Notes under the pieces: model-generated
Database searches by the model: none
What the model was told of the DNA's origin: nothing
The model's input: only the letters and a program-made list of their open reading frames with translations
Part shown: in pieces, positions 45,048-54,208 of the stretch
Numbering within the stretch: position 1 is the first letter of the stretch
Layout: every line of letters begins with the position of its first letter
Made by a program: the position numbers and the translations under genes
From: Amycolatopsis regifaucium
GTDB lineage: Bacteria; Actinomycetota; Actinomycetes; Mycobacteriales; Pseudonocardiaceae
NCBI RefSeq assembly: GCF_001613935.1
Contig: NZ_LQCI01000052.1
Span: 66,643-130,642, forward strand
Direction of reading: 5' to 3'
DNA: 64,000 nt

Positions 45048-45087
45048 GACGGTGCCGGAGCGAACCAAGGCTCGCTCCGGCACCGTC
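45048..45087 (-). terminator. terminator of the SnoaL-like gene
   Basis: A perfect 16-bp stem (45048-45063 with 45072-45087) and an 8-base loop, about 50 bases after the stop of the minus-strand gene ending at 45135. Confidence 0.75.
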
Positions 45088-45134
45088 GGATCTCGGTCCA
45101 TGTCAAGCAGACCGCCGGTCGCCTTGGCTGAGGT

Positions 45135-46130
45135 CTAGCCGAAGATCCGGGCGCGCAGTTCTTTCACTGTCTGGACCGAAGCGATCAAATCCAGCGTGTC
45201 GAAGTGCAGCGACCAGGCCGTGCCGGTCGCGGTCTTCACCGTCCGCTCGACCAGGCTGAAGGAGATCGTGCGCGGGTCGGCGCCACCCAGCGCCACCGCG
45301 GTACCGACCCACTCCCGGTATTCCGTGCCGCCCGCGGACACGGTCGCCCGCGGCTCGAGCTGGACGTCACGAACCGCGCCGAACAACCGGTCCAGGTAGT
45401 CGGTCATGGCCCGGCGGCCGGAGATCGGCGCGGTCAGGCCAGGTCCCTGCAGAGTCGCCGTGCCGTCCACCCCGGCGACCAGGATCCCGGCTGCCTCCCG
45501 GTTCCAGGCCAGCTGCCGGACTCGCGGCGGCAGGGGGATGCCCGGGGCCGGATCGGTCGACGACGAGGTGATTCCCTCGAAGAGGTTCCGCAGCGGGTTC
45601 GCCGGATCTTCGACCGGGCGGAACATGTTGACCTGGTCCCAGAACCGCCTGCCGTCCTGCACCCGGGCGGAATCCTTGCCCGCCGCCGGATCACCGAGGA
45701 CGAGCCGGTGCATCGTCTTGAACGAGACCGGCTTGCCCTTGATCGTGCCGGTGTTGAGCGCCTCGATGAAAACGACCCTGCCGTCCGGGTCGGAGGTGAC
45801 GGTCTCCGGCACGAAGACATAATCCGGGACCAACCGCAGTACGCCCTCGATCTGGCTCTTGATCCCCGCCCAGTCCCGAGGCGTTTCGAGCCCGCTGTCC
45901 CACAAGCGCGCGGTTCCGTCTTGGACGAACAGGTTCAAGTACGCGCCGACATCCTGCGCGTTCCGTCCCCAGTCACGGTAGGCGTCCATGAACTGCCGCA
46001 CGTTCGACGGCACTTCCGCCGTCGTCCGGTCCGGTTGCCGGGCAAGGGGTTCGGCGTTCGCCGAGGTCGCCAGGACGACACAGGACAAAAGAGCGGCCGT
46101 GAGAGCGGGGATGAATCTCGAAACCCGCAT
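45135..46130 (-). CDS. secreted protein with two NTF2/SnoaL-like domains
   Basis: About 331 residues from the ATG at 46130, which has GGAG 8 bases upstream. A signal peptide (R-V-S-R-F, hydrophobic core, S-A-N-A) is followed by two similar alpha+beta cones. The first contains V-R-Q-F-M-D-A-Y-R-D-W and L-F-V-Q-D-G-T-A-R-L-W-D-S-G, the second W-N-R-E-A-A-G-I-L-V and R-A-M-T-D-Y-L-D-R-L-F. SnoaL-like folds bind hydrophobic ligands or catalyse aldol or isomerase steps. Being exported and double-domained, this one's substrate is unknown. Confidence 0.7.
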   Translation of the reverse strand: MRVSRFIPALTAALLSCVVLATSANAEPLARQPDRTTAEVPSNVRQFMDAYRDWGRNAQDVGAYLNLFVQDGTARLWDSGLETPRDWAGIKSQIEGVLRLVPDYVFVPETVTSDPDGRVVFIEALNTGTIKGKPVSFKTMHRLVLGDPAAGKDSARVQDGRRFWDQVNMFRPVEDPANPLRNLFEGITSSSTDPAPGIPLPPRVRQLAWNREAAGILVAGVDGTATLQGPGLTAPISGRRAMTDYLDRLFGAVRDVQLEPRATVSAGGTEYREWVGTAVALGGADPRTISFSLVERTVKTATGTAWSLHFDTLDLIASVQTVKELRARIFG

Positions 46131-46356
46131 CGGGTTTTCTCCGATCACTTCGGTGGAAAGCCGGTTCCCGGCTCGGTCTCATCGCAGGAACGTGGTGATC
46201 GACGATGCCGGTCACCGGGTCTTCTCGGTGGGGTGCTCCTGCTCTGCCCAAAGGATCATCGAGAAGCAGCACGCTGTCGATTACCTCTGAGGTAAGGGCG
46301 GGGCCGCCGCCGCAGAGCCGACACCGAGCCAGGCCGTCTGTCCCGGGGCTACGCGG

Positions 46357-46617
46357 GTGCCGGGCTCAGCGGGCGAGGGATTGGACACCATCCGGGGGCG
46401 GCAGGCGGTCGCGGTCAACCACAGAGCGGGTGGTCCCGAGGTGGCGGACCGGGCAAGGAGCTGGGCCGCCGACCTGGTGGACGGCCAAGGTCCGCTGACG
46501 ATCGACCGGACAAGTGTGCCGGAGCTGTCCGCGCTGCAAGAGGTCGGCGTCGAGATGCGGTACGGCCAGAGCGTGCTGGAGCGCGCGGGCAGGGCTGTGT
46601 TTCCGGGAATTCCGTGA
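46357..46617 (+). pseudogene. M24 (Xaa-Pro dipeptidase/creatinase) N-domain fragment
   Basis: The 86-codon frame contains L-T-I-D-R-T-S-V-P-E-L-S-A-L-Q-E-V-G-V-E and R-Y-G-Q-S-V-L-E-R-A. This is the usual end of the creatinase N-domain just before the M24 catalytic fold. No catalytic domain follows; the next 180 bases run into a terminator. It is probably a decayed gene. Confidence 0.45.
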
Positions 46618-46784
46618 TCGAGCCTGGCTGCCACCCGAAGGCTTTCGCAAGCGCGGACACCGTCCTACGACGGCACGCTCGAGACCGGAATGATCATTTG
46701 CGTGGAAAGCTATGCGACCGCTGACGACCTTTCTCTTCGAGGACGCGCTGTCAGCCTGAACCGGCGCGAGAACGGTGCCGAGCA

Positions 46785-46830
46785 GCCGAAAGCGCCCTTC
46801 ACACAGGAAGTGGTGAAGGGCGCTTTCGGC
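46785..46830 (-). terminator. terminator after the choice-of-anchor gene
   Basis: A perfect 18-bp stem (46785-46802 with 46813-46830) and a 10-base loop, 14 bases after the stop at 46844. It is followed by no clear T run, as is common in actinomycetes. Confidence 0.8.
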
Positions 46831-46843
46831 TCGGGTGACGACG

Positions 46844-47530
46844 TCAGCCGGTGACATCCAGGTGTGCGGGGACCGGGGTGGGCTTGGGCGCCTTGCCGCC
46901 GGGCTGAGGCTTGTCGCCGGCGGGCTTGGTCGGCGGTTCCGGTGCGGTGCCGGGCTTGACGCAGGTGGCCGACGCGATGTCCACGGTCTGGGTGCGACCG
47001 AGCAGCTTGGCCGAGACCGCGGTCACGGTGAGGGTCCCGTCGGCGTTCTTCGTCTGCTTGTTGACCACCAACTCGACCAGCTGGGCGAGCGGGACGGTCG
47101 TGTTCGGCGGGACCTGGTCGAGGTCGAGCACCTTGCCACCGGCCTTCAGCTTCGTGATCGACACCGAACCCTTGCCGTCGCGGCATTCGGCTTTGATCGC
47201 GTCGGCACTCAAGCCGGGCAGGGCGACCGTGGCGGGCAGCAGGCCGAGGTTCAGCGCGAGAGCGGTGACCCCGGACCTGGCTTGCCCCGGTCGCACCTCG
47301 GCGTTCAGTGCCTTCGCGGTGAGCAACGCCGGGCCGGGGTTGGGCAGCCCCACCGAGGCGAGTGAGTCCTTGCCGGTGCCGGAGACCGACGGGGTGCGGG
47401 GGATCGTGATCAGGCCGGACGCGGCGATGGCGTACGCGGATTCGGCCGGCGCGGCCGTGGCGGGGATGGCGGTGAGCGCGAGAAGAGCCGCCGTCGTACC
47501 GGCGAGCACGCTCGTTTTGCGCGGGGACAA
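46844..47530 (-). CDS. secreted choice-of-anchor-P-like protein
   Basis: About 228 residues. I take the TTG at 47530, with GGAGG 8 bases upstream; this begins directly with the signal peptide (S-P-R-K, hydrophobic core, A-T-A-A-P-A). An ATG at 47554 overlaps the L,D-transpeptidase stop and adds 8 residues. The body (A-Y-A-I-A-A-S-G-L-I-T-I-P-R-T-P and D-A-I-K-A-E-C-R-D-G-K-G-S) follows the choice-of-anchor P layout. The proline/lysine-rich tail (~195-225) suits cell-wall passage. It forms a two-gene unit with the transpeptidase. Confidence 0.65.
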   Translation of the reverse strand: MSPRKTSVLAGTTAALLALTAIPATAAPAESAYAIAASGLITIPRTPSVSGTGKDSLASVGLPNPGPALLTAKALNAEVRPGQARSGVTALALNLGLLPATVALPGLSADAIKAECRDGKGSVSITKLKAGGKVLDLDQVPPNTTVPLAQLVELVVNKQTKNADGTLTVTAVSAKLLGRTQTVDIASATCVKPGTAPEPPTKPAGDKPQPGGKAPKPTPVPAHLDVTG

Positions 47531-47553
47531 AGAAAATACCTCCGTAGGGGACA

Positions 47554-48375
47554 TCAGGCGATCTGGACGACGGTGCCGAGTGGCAGCTCCACGAGGCGGT
47601 CCAACGCCTCGCGGGGGACGCGGATGCACCCGTGGCTCGTGGCTTTGCCGACGAAGCTCTCGTCAGGCCAGGTGTGCAGGCCGACCGTGCCGGGACCGCC
47701 ACCGAAGGTCTCGTGCGAATCGGAATGGCTGCTCAGCGGCAGCACGATCGGGCTGTAGGTGTTCACGCTTTCCCTGATCGAAGCGAGGATGAACGCGCGA
47801 CCGGTCGGCGTCGGGTGTTCGGGCTTGCCGGTACCGATGGTCCACGAGCCGGTCGGCTTGCCCGCTTCGCGGATCTCCAAGCGGAAGTCGGCGAGGTCGA
47901 CGGTGACGTGGAAGTCGTTGACCGCCGATTCCACGGCTTCCGGCGTGGCACGCAGCCAGCCCGTCGCCCCATTGGGACGGGCCGGCAGCAACACCTGCGC
48001 CCACTCGCCCTGACGGGCGATCACCGGCACCCAGGTCGGCGAACCGATCTGGGTCTTGGGCAAACGGGCGATCGGCTCCGCGCCGGGCACGCGGTGGATC
48101 ACCGCGTCTTCCTTGGGGTGCAGCACTTCGCCGTCGGTGGGTGCCGCCGGGAGCGGATCGGTCGGCGCGGAGGTCAGCTCGCCGAAGGTGTTCGCCTCCG
48201 GCAGCGCGGCGAGCGCCTCGGGGGATTGGGATGGTGGAGCCGAGGAGGTGACGGCGCCACCTTGGTTCGCGGTCGTGCCACAGCCGGACAGCGGCAGCGC
48301 GACCAGTATCAGCGCCAGGAGCGCGTAAATCGCCGGTGGGCGGGCATGACCGCAAGAGACCTGCGGAGTGATCAT
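47554..48375 (-). CDS. L,D-transpeptidase lipoprotein (YkuD domain)
   Basis: 273 residues from the ATG at 48375. The lipobox is L-P-L-S-G-C (Cys ~31), followed by a Ser/Pro-rich linker, a bacterial-SH3-like segment (W-V-P-V-I-A-R-Q-G-E-W-A-Q-V-L-L, ~130) and the YkuD catalytic domain. The active site reads G-L-H-T-W to S-H-G-C-I-R-V-P near 250. It makes 3-3 cross-links or attaches proteins in peptidoglycan. The domain is shorter than mycobacterial Ldt proteins and lacks their Ig-like domains. It overlaps the downstream gene's ATG by one base. Confidence 0.9.
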   Translation of the reverse strand: MITPQVSCGHARPPAIYALLALILVALPLSGCGTTANQGGAVTSSAPPSQSPEALAALPEANTFGELTSAPTDPLPAAPTDGEVLHPKEDAVIHRVPGAEPIARLPKTQIGSPTWVPVIARQGEWAQVLLPARPNGATGWLRATPEAVESAVNDFHVTVDLADFRLEIREAGKPTGSWTIGTGKPEHPTPTGRAFILASIRESVNTYSPIVLPLSSHSDSHETFGGGPGTVGLHTWPDESFVGKATSHGCIRVPREALDRLVELPLGTVVQIA

Positions 48376-49122
48376 CGGGGCCTGTCCTTGTGCAGAGTCA
48401 TCCGCAACGGGGTTCGATTCCGGGAGGTCAATTACTAACATCGAAAGGATCTGTCAATCAATGATGACGTTGCGTATTCGAATCCGGCCTGCCTGCGATT
48501 TCCCACTGTTTTCCCAGGTCGCGTACAGGCCGCATATTCACTCGATCGGTGATCGTACAGAAAATTCGGTAACATCCTGAAACTCCACTCAGAGTATATT
48601 TCCGTCGCCGTTTTCGAGGGAACGGCGGGAAATCACGTCGTGATGATCACGCGGCGTGGTCGTGCGGCAGGGCGGGAACAGGAATCCGCCGAGCGGCGAC
48701 AACGGTGGCAGCGGGCCTGGACATCTTGGGCTGACCCCGGCGTCCCTGCGTGAACCACTTCCGCCTCAGTCGTAGCCCGGCGTCCTGCCGGACACAGCGG
48801 AAGGAGAGCACTCCTCTCTGCCCGACACCCGGTGCCAAGCGCCACCTGTCCGGGTGGTTTCCCGCCCCCGGAATTGCGGGTAGATCTCCAGGAATCCCGG
48901 CATGGGGTTACCTGGCCGCGGCGCGACTCTCCTTAGCTCGTGCTGCCTGGCCGCTGTGGCCGGTTCCCGGTGCGGACGTACCCCGGGAACCGGCCACTTC
49001 CAGCGTTACGGGGCGTCCGCTGGAGCGGATGACACCGCGTCAAGCAGGTCGCCAGGTTTCCGGGTCGCGAGGGAACCCACACGAGTGCCACTCCCCCTAA
49101 GCTGCGCGACGGGTTCGGTGGC
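48376..49122. other. long intergenic region upstream of the kinase gene
   Basis: No supported gene. It is AT-rich around 48470-48620 and contains the divergent promoters. A hairpin at 48956-48997 is listed separately. Confidence 0.45.
48956..48997. terminator. hairpin with a 15-bp perfect stem
   Basis: 48956-48970 pairs with 48983-48997 around a 12-base loop. It has no gene end next to it. The left arm is part of a 25-base sequence that recurs at 54531-54555 with one mismatch. Confidence 0.5.
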
Positions 49123-49135
49123 AGGAGGGCGCGGG

Positions 49136-50524
49136 ATGACGAACGAAGTGCTCCAGGACCGGTACGCCTTGGTCCGGGAACTCGGCCGCGGCGCGATGGG
49201 GGTCGTGTGGCTCGCCCACGACCAGGTTCTGGAGCGTCCGGTCTCGATCAAACAGCTCCACACGCTCGGCGGTGGTCACGTCGCGTCCATGCGCTTCGTC
49301 CGGGAGGCGCGACTCGCAGGCCGGCTCAGCAACCCCGCTATCGTCACCGTCTACGATGTTTTCCATCACGACGGCGTCTCGTACGTCGTGATGGAACTGC
49401 TGGACGGCACCAATCTCGCCGATCACGTCGAACAGCTCGGCCCGCTGCCCATGCACCGCGTCGCGCAGATAGGGCTTGACCTGCTCTCGGCGCTGACCGC
49501 CGCCCACTCCGCCGGGATCGTGCACCGCGACGTCAAACCCGCGAACGTGGTGCTTACCCCGGCCTCAGCGAAGCTGACCGATTTCGGCATCGCGCACTCA
49601 GCGGACGACACCCGGCTCACCGGCACCGGCCTGCTGATCGGCTCCCCCGCCTACATGGCACCCGAACGCCTCAACGGCGACGACGCCTCTGCCGCATCCG
49701 ACCTGTGGGCTCTCGGCGCCACCCTGTTCTACGCATCCGAAGGGCGGCCGGCTTTCCAGCGAGCCAACCTCGAAGCCACCATGGCCGCCGTTCTCACCGA
49801 GAAACCTGTCCTCGAAAACACTCGAGGACCTCTCGCCGAAGTCATCACCGGCTTGCTCGCCCCAGCGAAGAACCGGCTGGACGCCGAGTCCGTGCGCCCC
49901 CTGCTCGAGCACGCTCGTGACGGCGATACCGGTCAACGCCGTCGAACACCTCTGCTCAGAATCGCCACGATCACCGCCGTCGCCGTAATCGTCATCGCGG
50001 TAGCGATCTTGTGGCCGAGTGGCGATGACCAGCAGACCGCCGCACCTGACCGCACCACACCGCCCGCATCAGCCACAAAGCCCTCGACATCACCCACCAT
50101 CCAGCCCTCCTGCCCCATCGACCGGATCGAGATCTCCGGCTCGGCCCGCCAACGGCCCAGCATCACCATTCCTCGCGACTGCGCGCCACCCACCGCGCTT
50201 GCCGTCCACGACATCACCACGGGTAGACGCGGCAAACCAGTTCCTGAACACAATGACGACCACCTCCAGCTCAACATCAGGACCGAAGCGCTGTCCTGGT
50301 CCGGAAAACCGGTCTGGTCCACCTGGAACCTACAGACCGCACCACAGGTCTTGCTGGGTCACCGCGCCGACGATGGCCTCGCCGGAATGCGACCCGGTGG
50401 CCGGCGCACCATCGTCGTCCCACCCCACCACCCATATTGGTCCACCCTGCGGAATTCCCCACCTGACACATCGGCCTGGCCCGCGGACGACACCGTCGTT
50501 CTGGTCGTCGACCTCATCAGCTGA
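49136..50524 (+). CDS. transmembrane Ser/Thr protein kinase with an FKBP-like extracellular domain
   Basis: 462 residues with AGGAGG 7 bases before the ATG. The N-terminal PknB-type kinase (~8-260) has the glycine loop G-R-G-A-M-G-V-V, V-S-I-K, catalytic H-R-D-V-K-P-A-N, D-F-G and A-P-E. A TM helix lies at ~283-303, then a Pro/Thr/Ser linker. The last ~95 residues end with G-L-A-G-M-R-P-G-G-R-R-T-I-V-V-P-P and D-T-V-V-L-V-V-D-L, the typical C-terminal half of FKBP prolyl isomerases. The kinase domain is complete. The FKBP part lacks the usual F-D-x-S motif, so it may bind rather than isomerise. It is the only gene in its transcript. Confidence 0.85.
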   Translation: MTNEVLQDRYALVRELGRGAMGVVWLAHDQVLERPVSIKQLHTLGGGHVASMRFVREARLAGRLSNPAIVTVYDVFHHDGVSYVVMELLDGTNLADHVEQLGPLPMHRVAQIGLDLLSALTAAHSAGIVHRDVKPANVVLTPASAKLTDFGIAHSADDTRLTGTGLLIGSPAYMAPERLNGDDASAASDLWALGATLFYASEGRPAFQRANLEATMAAVLTEKPVLENTRGPLAEVITGLLAPAKNRLDAESVRPLLEHARDGDTGQRRRTPLLRIATITAVAVIVIAVAILWPSGDDQQTAAPDRTTPPASATKPSTSPTIQPSCPIDRIEISGSARQRPSITIPRDCAPPTALAVHDITTGRRGKPVPEHNDDHLQLNIRTEALSWSGKPVWSTWNLQTAPQVLLGHRADDGLAGMRPGGRRTIVVPPHHPYWSTLRNSPPDTSAWPADDTVVLVVDLIS

Positions 50525-50871
50525 ACAGCCGGCTAGGCCCGGGTGTCGGAGTCGCCGGGCTCAGCGTCGTGCCGAGGCGCCCGGCCGCGAAGGCCAGGTT
50601 GTATCGGTGGGTAAGCCAAATATGGCACGCCCTCCCGCGGTCCGGACGGCTACCGGAAGCCGTACGAGGACAGAGGTGTCCACAGACAGCCCGCAGTTCA
50701 TCCCCGTTCTGAGCGGGATACAGGTGCCGAGGCTGGGAGATGGTCGGCCACGACCCCGTCCGGATCGAGTGTTGGCGGGTAAGGCCTCCAGGGCCCACCT
50801 GCGCGGTCGCCATCCGCTACGAAGCCACCGTCCACATCGCCGCGATCAGCGAATGACTTCGACCTACTTCG
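50525..50871. other. intergenic region
   Basis: Nothing with a ribosome site or known motif. A minus-strand open frame here has no recognisable protein features. Confidence 0.4.
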
Positions 50872-51111
50872 TTAGAGCCGCTCGACTCGGTCCTGCGGGT
50901 GGCGGGACTTCCGGGCGAGGTGGAAGAACCCGGCGGCGACCAGAGCACAGATCAGTCCGAGCACCAGAAAGAACCACCCGATTCCCTGGCCACTGGAGGC
51001 GACGATGCCGATGCCCGCTACCACCATCATGATGGCCATCAACGACGTTGTCGTTGCCCTCCAAGTGAAGGGCGACCGGTTGTCGAAGTCCTTGGATGTG
51101 TCGGCTTCCAT
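50872..51111 (-). CDS. small two-TM membrane protein
   Basis: 79 residues. A polar N-terminus is followed by two hydrophobic helices (LMAIMMVVAGIGIVAS and GWFFLVLGLICALVAAGFF) and a basic tail. Purine-rich AGAGGG lies just before the ATG, rather close. No family is recognised. It converges on the kinase gene. Confidence 0.6.
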   Translation of the reverse strand: MEADTSKDFDNRSPFTWRATTTSLMAIMMVVAGIGIVASSGQGIGWFFLVLGLICALVAAGFFHLARKSRHPQDRVERL

Positions 51112-51290
51112 GGCCCTCTACTACCCGGAAAGGGCTTCCATCATGCCCCCTTTGCGGCTAGGCATGTTCCTGGCTTCTCGTTCGGATGGATGACGATGCG
51201 CTGCCATCCTCGCGGCTGCCTGTCGGAGCGTCGCTGCGAGCCGGCGACACTCCGATGGGCAGGTGAAAAGGCTTGCCCCGCAGCCGGTTT

Positions 51291-51416
51291 CGGCACGAAG
51301 GCAGAGGCGAACGCAGCACCGAAGATCCCGACCGCGGTGGCGGCGATCAGGACCCGGTTCAGCCCGTCGACCGGAGAGGCGCCGTCGTGCTGGAACAACA
51401 CTCCGAAGATGGAGCG
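51291..51416 (-). pseudogene. C-terminal remnant of a DHA2-type MFS transporter
   Basis: The minus strand reads R-S-I-F-G-V-L-F-Q-H-D-G-A-S-P-V-D-G-L-N-R and then A-A-T-A-V-G-I-F-G-A-A-F-A-S-A-F-V-P, the last TM region of EmrB/QacA-like exporters. The rest is absent or scrambled. It lies just downstream of the intact MFS gene ending at 51548. Confidence 0.5.
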
Positions 51417-51547
51417 GCCATGCCTCCGCGCTCCGGTGGAAGGGCCGCGAAGACCGCGGCTCCCATCGTCGGCCCCATCAGCCCACTGCCGTGGCGGGCC
51501 ACCCCGTGAAACGAGCCGGCGCACTGCTTCCCAGGTGAGAACCCAGA

Positions 51548-52705
51548 TCAGTGACGCGGTGAGCGATCGAGGATCACCAAGGGGATCGTGACCAGCGCCA
51601 GTGCGGCGCCGATCCAGAACACCGCGGTCACCGAGGCGCCCAGGTTCAGCACCCCCGCGGCGAAGGCGGGCGTGAGACTGATGCCCAGCTGGAAAGCCGA
51701 CACCGTGGTGGCACCGGCCAGCGTAGGCGCGGAAGCGGCGATCGCGAAGACCCGTCCGTATAGCGCCGGGTTCAGCACGAAAGCCGCGACGCCCAGCAGG
51801 AACACCAAAGGCACGACGAGCCAGGCGGACGCGGCGAAGACAGCGAGCAGGGCCGAGAACAGAGCGATGCCGAGCGCCCCGCCGAGCAGCGCGTGGTGGG
51901 GCCACCGGTCGGAGATCCGGCCGCCGAGGGAGAGACCGAAGAAGGCGCCGATACCGAAAAGTGCGAGCACCGCGGGAATCCAGACGGCAGGAAGGCTGGT
52001 GACGTCGGCGAGAACCGCGGCCAGGTAATTGAAGGACACCATGTACGCGGCGGTGCTCAGGATCGTGATCGCGTAAACTCCCCAGAGGCGTGGTGTCCGC
52101 ATCGCGCGCAATTCAGCCGCGAGACCGGATTCTGCCGACACCGCCGTGGTGGGCAGACCGGAAGCGCAGGCGACCACGCCCAGCAGGGTGAGCACGACTA
52201 CGCCCCAGAAGCCGCCGGTCCAGTCCGTGAGGTTACTGAGCAAGGTGCCGGCGGGGCCTCCGGCGACCATGGCGACACTGAGTCCGGCCACGACGACACC
52301 GGAGGCGCGGGCGTTGCGGTCGGGTGTCACCAGGCTGATCGCGGTCACGGCGGCGACGGCGAAGAAGCCCGCGTAGGCGAGACCGGCGACGAACCTGGTG
52401 ACCAGCAGGGTCCAGTAGTCGTCGGCGAGCAGGCCCGTCGCGATGGCGGCGGCGAAAACGGACTGGGTGGTCATCAGCGCGGTGCGGCGCGGCCAAGTCA
52501 AGCTGAGCACGGCGAACGGCGGACCGCCGAGGACGACACCGAGGGCGAACGCGGTGATGAGCGCGCCCGCCGAGGAGAGAGAGACGCCGAGCTCCGTGGC
52601 TACCGAGGGCAGGACCCCGGCCATCAGGAACTCGGCGCTCCCCATCGCGAAGAGGCTGAAGGCGAGGAGATAGACCCCGGTGGGAAGGCGGTGGGTTTCG
52701 ATCAT
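51548..52705 (-). CDS. MFS exporter of the Cmx/CmrA-like 12-TM group
   Basis: 385 residues starting at the ATG at 52705. It opens with L-P-T-G-V-Y-L-L-A-F-S-L-F-A-M-G-S-A-E-F, the typical TM1 of DHA1 exporters related to chloramphenicol efflux. Motif A-like residues lie between TM2 and TM3 (T-W-P-R-R-T-A-L) and motif C in TM5 (G-L-S-V-A-M-V-A-G-G-P-A-G-T). It is divergent from the XRE-cupin gene, and a strong inverted repeat 25 bases before its start is a likely operator. Its drug is unknown. Confidence 0.85.
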   Translation of the reverse strand: MIETHRLPTGVYLLAFSLFAMGSAEFLMAGVLPSVATELGVSLSSAGALITAFALGVVLGGPPFAVLSLTWPRRTALMTTQSVFAAAIATGLLADDYWTLLVTRFVAGLAYAGFFAVAAVTAISLVTPDRNARASGVVVAGLSVAMVAGGPAGTLLSNLTDWTGGFWGVVVLTLLGVVACASGLPTTAVSAESGLAAELRAMRTPRLWGVYAITILSTAAYMVSFNYLAAVLADVTSLPAVWIPAVLALFGIGAFFGLSLGGRISDRWPHHALLGGALGIALFSALLAVFAASAWLVVPLVFLLGVAAFVLNPALYGRVFAIAASAPTLAGATTVSAFQLGISLTPAFAAGVLNLGASVTAVFWIGAALALVTIPLVILDRSPRH

Positions 52706-52729
52706 GGCGCCACCATCGACCGGGTTTGG

Positions 52730-52759
52730 CGATTTCAGCAAAAAATGTTGCCGAAATCG
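52730..52759. promoter_or_regulatory. operator between the divergent MFS and XRE-cupin genes
   Basis: CGATTTCAGCAA (52730-52741) and TTGCCGAAATCG (52748-52759) form an inverted repeat with 11 of 12 paired positions and a 6-base spacer. It is centred between the two start codons, about 25 bases from each, and would control both. Confidence 0.65.
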
Positions 52760-52782
52760 GGACGAGCTGCTGATCTGGCCTC

Positions 52783-53346
52783 ATGGAGATCCAACCCGCC
52801 GTCAACGCGGCGATCGAGCTGATCGCTCCCCGATTGCGTCGCGCCCGCGAGAAGAAGGGGACGACGCTGGTGGAACTCAGCCGCGCCACCGGCATCTCCG
52901 CCAGTACCTTGTCCCGCCTCGAATCCGGGCAACGCAAGCCCAGCCTCGAACTCCTGCTGCCGGTCATCGCCGCGCTGGGCCTGCGCGTCGACGAGATCGT
53001 CTCGTCACCAAGGGTGCTGGAGCCGCGGGTGCCGCCGGACGGGCGAGTCCTCATCCCGCTCACCCGGCACCAGGGCGAGCCCCGCGCCTACAAGATGACG
53101 ATCCCGCCCGACGACGAGGCACCCCGTCCGCGCACGCACACCGGATACGAGTGGCTCTACGTGCTCCGGGGCCGGCTGCGGCTCGTGCTCGGTGACCAGG
53201 ACGTCGTCATGGGACCCGGCGAGGCGGCCGAGTTCGACTGCCGGACGCCGCACTGGTTCGGCGCGGCCGGCCCCGAGGGCGTCGAGGTGCTCAGCCTCTT
53301 CGGCAAGCAGGGTGAGCGGATCCACGTCCGCGCCCGCACCCGGTGA
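52783..53346 (+). CDS. XRE-family regulator with a C-terminal cupin
   Basis: 187 residues. The helix-turn-helix (L-R-R-A-R-E-K-K-G-T-T-L-V-E-L-S-R-A-T-G, then S-T-L-S-R-L-E-S-G, ~18-58) is followed by a cupin barrel (~100-180) with the motif H-T-G-Y-E-W-L-Y-V-L-R-G. The HxH site is reduced to H-x2-Y-E. Such regulators usually repress an adjacent transport or catabolic gene and sense a small ligand in the cupin. The divergent MFS gene and the shared palindrome support that. Confidence 0.88.
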   Translation: MEIQPAVNAAIELIAPRLRRAREKKGTTLVELSRATGISASTLSRLESGQRKPSLELLLPVIAALGLRVDEIVSSPRVLEPRVPPDGRVLIPLTRHQGEPRAYKMTIPPDDEAPRPRTHTGYEWLYVLRGRLRLVLGDQDVVMGPGEAAEFDCRTPHWFGAAGPEGVEVLSLFGKQGERIHVRARTR

Positions 53347-53515
53347 CAGGGGTGGGAAACCGATCATGGCGGCTGCACGCGATCCGCTCCTGACAGCTCA
53401 TCGCCGCCGCGGCCGTCTCCGGCATGTCGGTCAACGGCGACGTCGTGCGCGCCAAGGTCGGGTAAGCGGCTGCCCCGGCGGCACGGCGGCTGGGGTGGGC
53501 CATCGACATCGGTCA

Positions 53516-54208
53516 CTAGGCCTGCAACGCGGCGACGACGGCCTCGGCGACCCCGCGGGCACTGCCCGGGTTCTGGCCGGTGATCAGCCGGCCGTCGGTG
53601 ACGACGTGGGTCTCGAACGGTTTGTCCGCGATGCTGTAGTTCCCACCCCGTTCGGCCAGCTCGTCCTGCAGGCTGAACGGGACGGCATCGGCGCGCTGCG
53701 CGGCCTCCTCCTCCGCCCACGAGAATCCGGTCACGTTCTTGCCCTTGACCAGTGCGTCGCCGTTGTCGAGCGTGACGTCCAGCAGCCCGGCCGGACCGTG
53801 ACAGACCGCCGAGACGATCCGGCCGCTGTCGTAGAATCGCGCCGTCAGCGCGGCCAGGTCCTTGTCTCGGAAGTCGAACATCACCCCGTGGCCGCCGGTG
53901 AAGTAGATGGCGTCGTAGTCCTCGACGTCCACTTCGCATGCCTTCTTGGTGTTGTTCAGCAGGTCCATGAACTCGCGGTCCTGGTAGCGCCGGTCGGTGC
54001 CGAGTTCTTTGAGCACATCGTGGGCCAGGCTCTCCGGGTCGATCGGGACGTAACCGCCGGCCGGGCTGGCGATGTCCAGCTGGAACCCGTTGTCCAAGGC
54101 GTAGTCGTAGAAGTGGGTCAGCTCGCCTAGCCACAGCCCGGTCCGCATTCCCACCGTCTCGTACTCGCGAACGTTCGTGACGATGATCAAGATCTTGCCG
54201 GTAGCCAT
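53516..54208 (-). CDS. DJ-1/PfpI-superfamily protein (Hsp31-like)
   Basis: 230 residues with GGAGG 7 bases before the ATG. The flavodoxin-like fold has Y-D-A-I-Y-F-T-G-G-H-G near 95 and the nucleophile elbow A-V-C-H-G-P-A-G-L-L near 140. The G-x-H and Asp/Glu region fits class III (Hsp31, glyoxalase III / holdase) proteins. It probably detoxifies methylglyoxal or protects proteins under stress. It is not in an operon. Confidence 0.85.
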   Translation of the reverse strand: MATGKILIIVTNVREYETVGMRTGLWLGELTHFYDYALDNGFQLDIASPAGGYVPIDPESLAHDVLKELGTDRRYQDREFMDLLNNTKKACEVDVEDYDAIYFTGGHGVMFDFRDKDLAALTARFYDSGRIVSAVCHGPAGLLDVTLDNGDALVKGKNVTGFSWAEEEAAQRADAVPFSLQDELAERGGNYSIADKPFETHVVTDGRLITGQNPGSARGVAEAVVAALQA

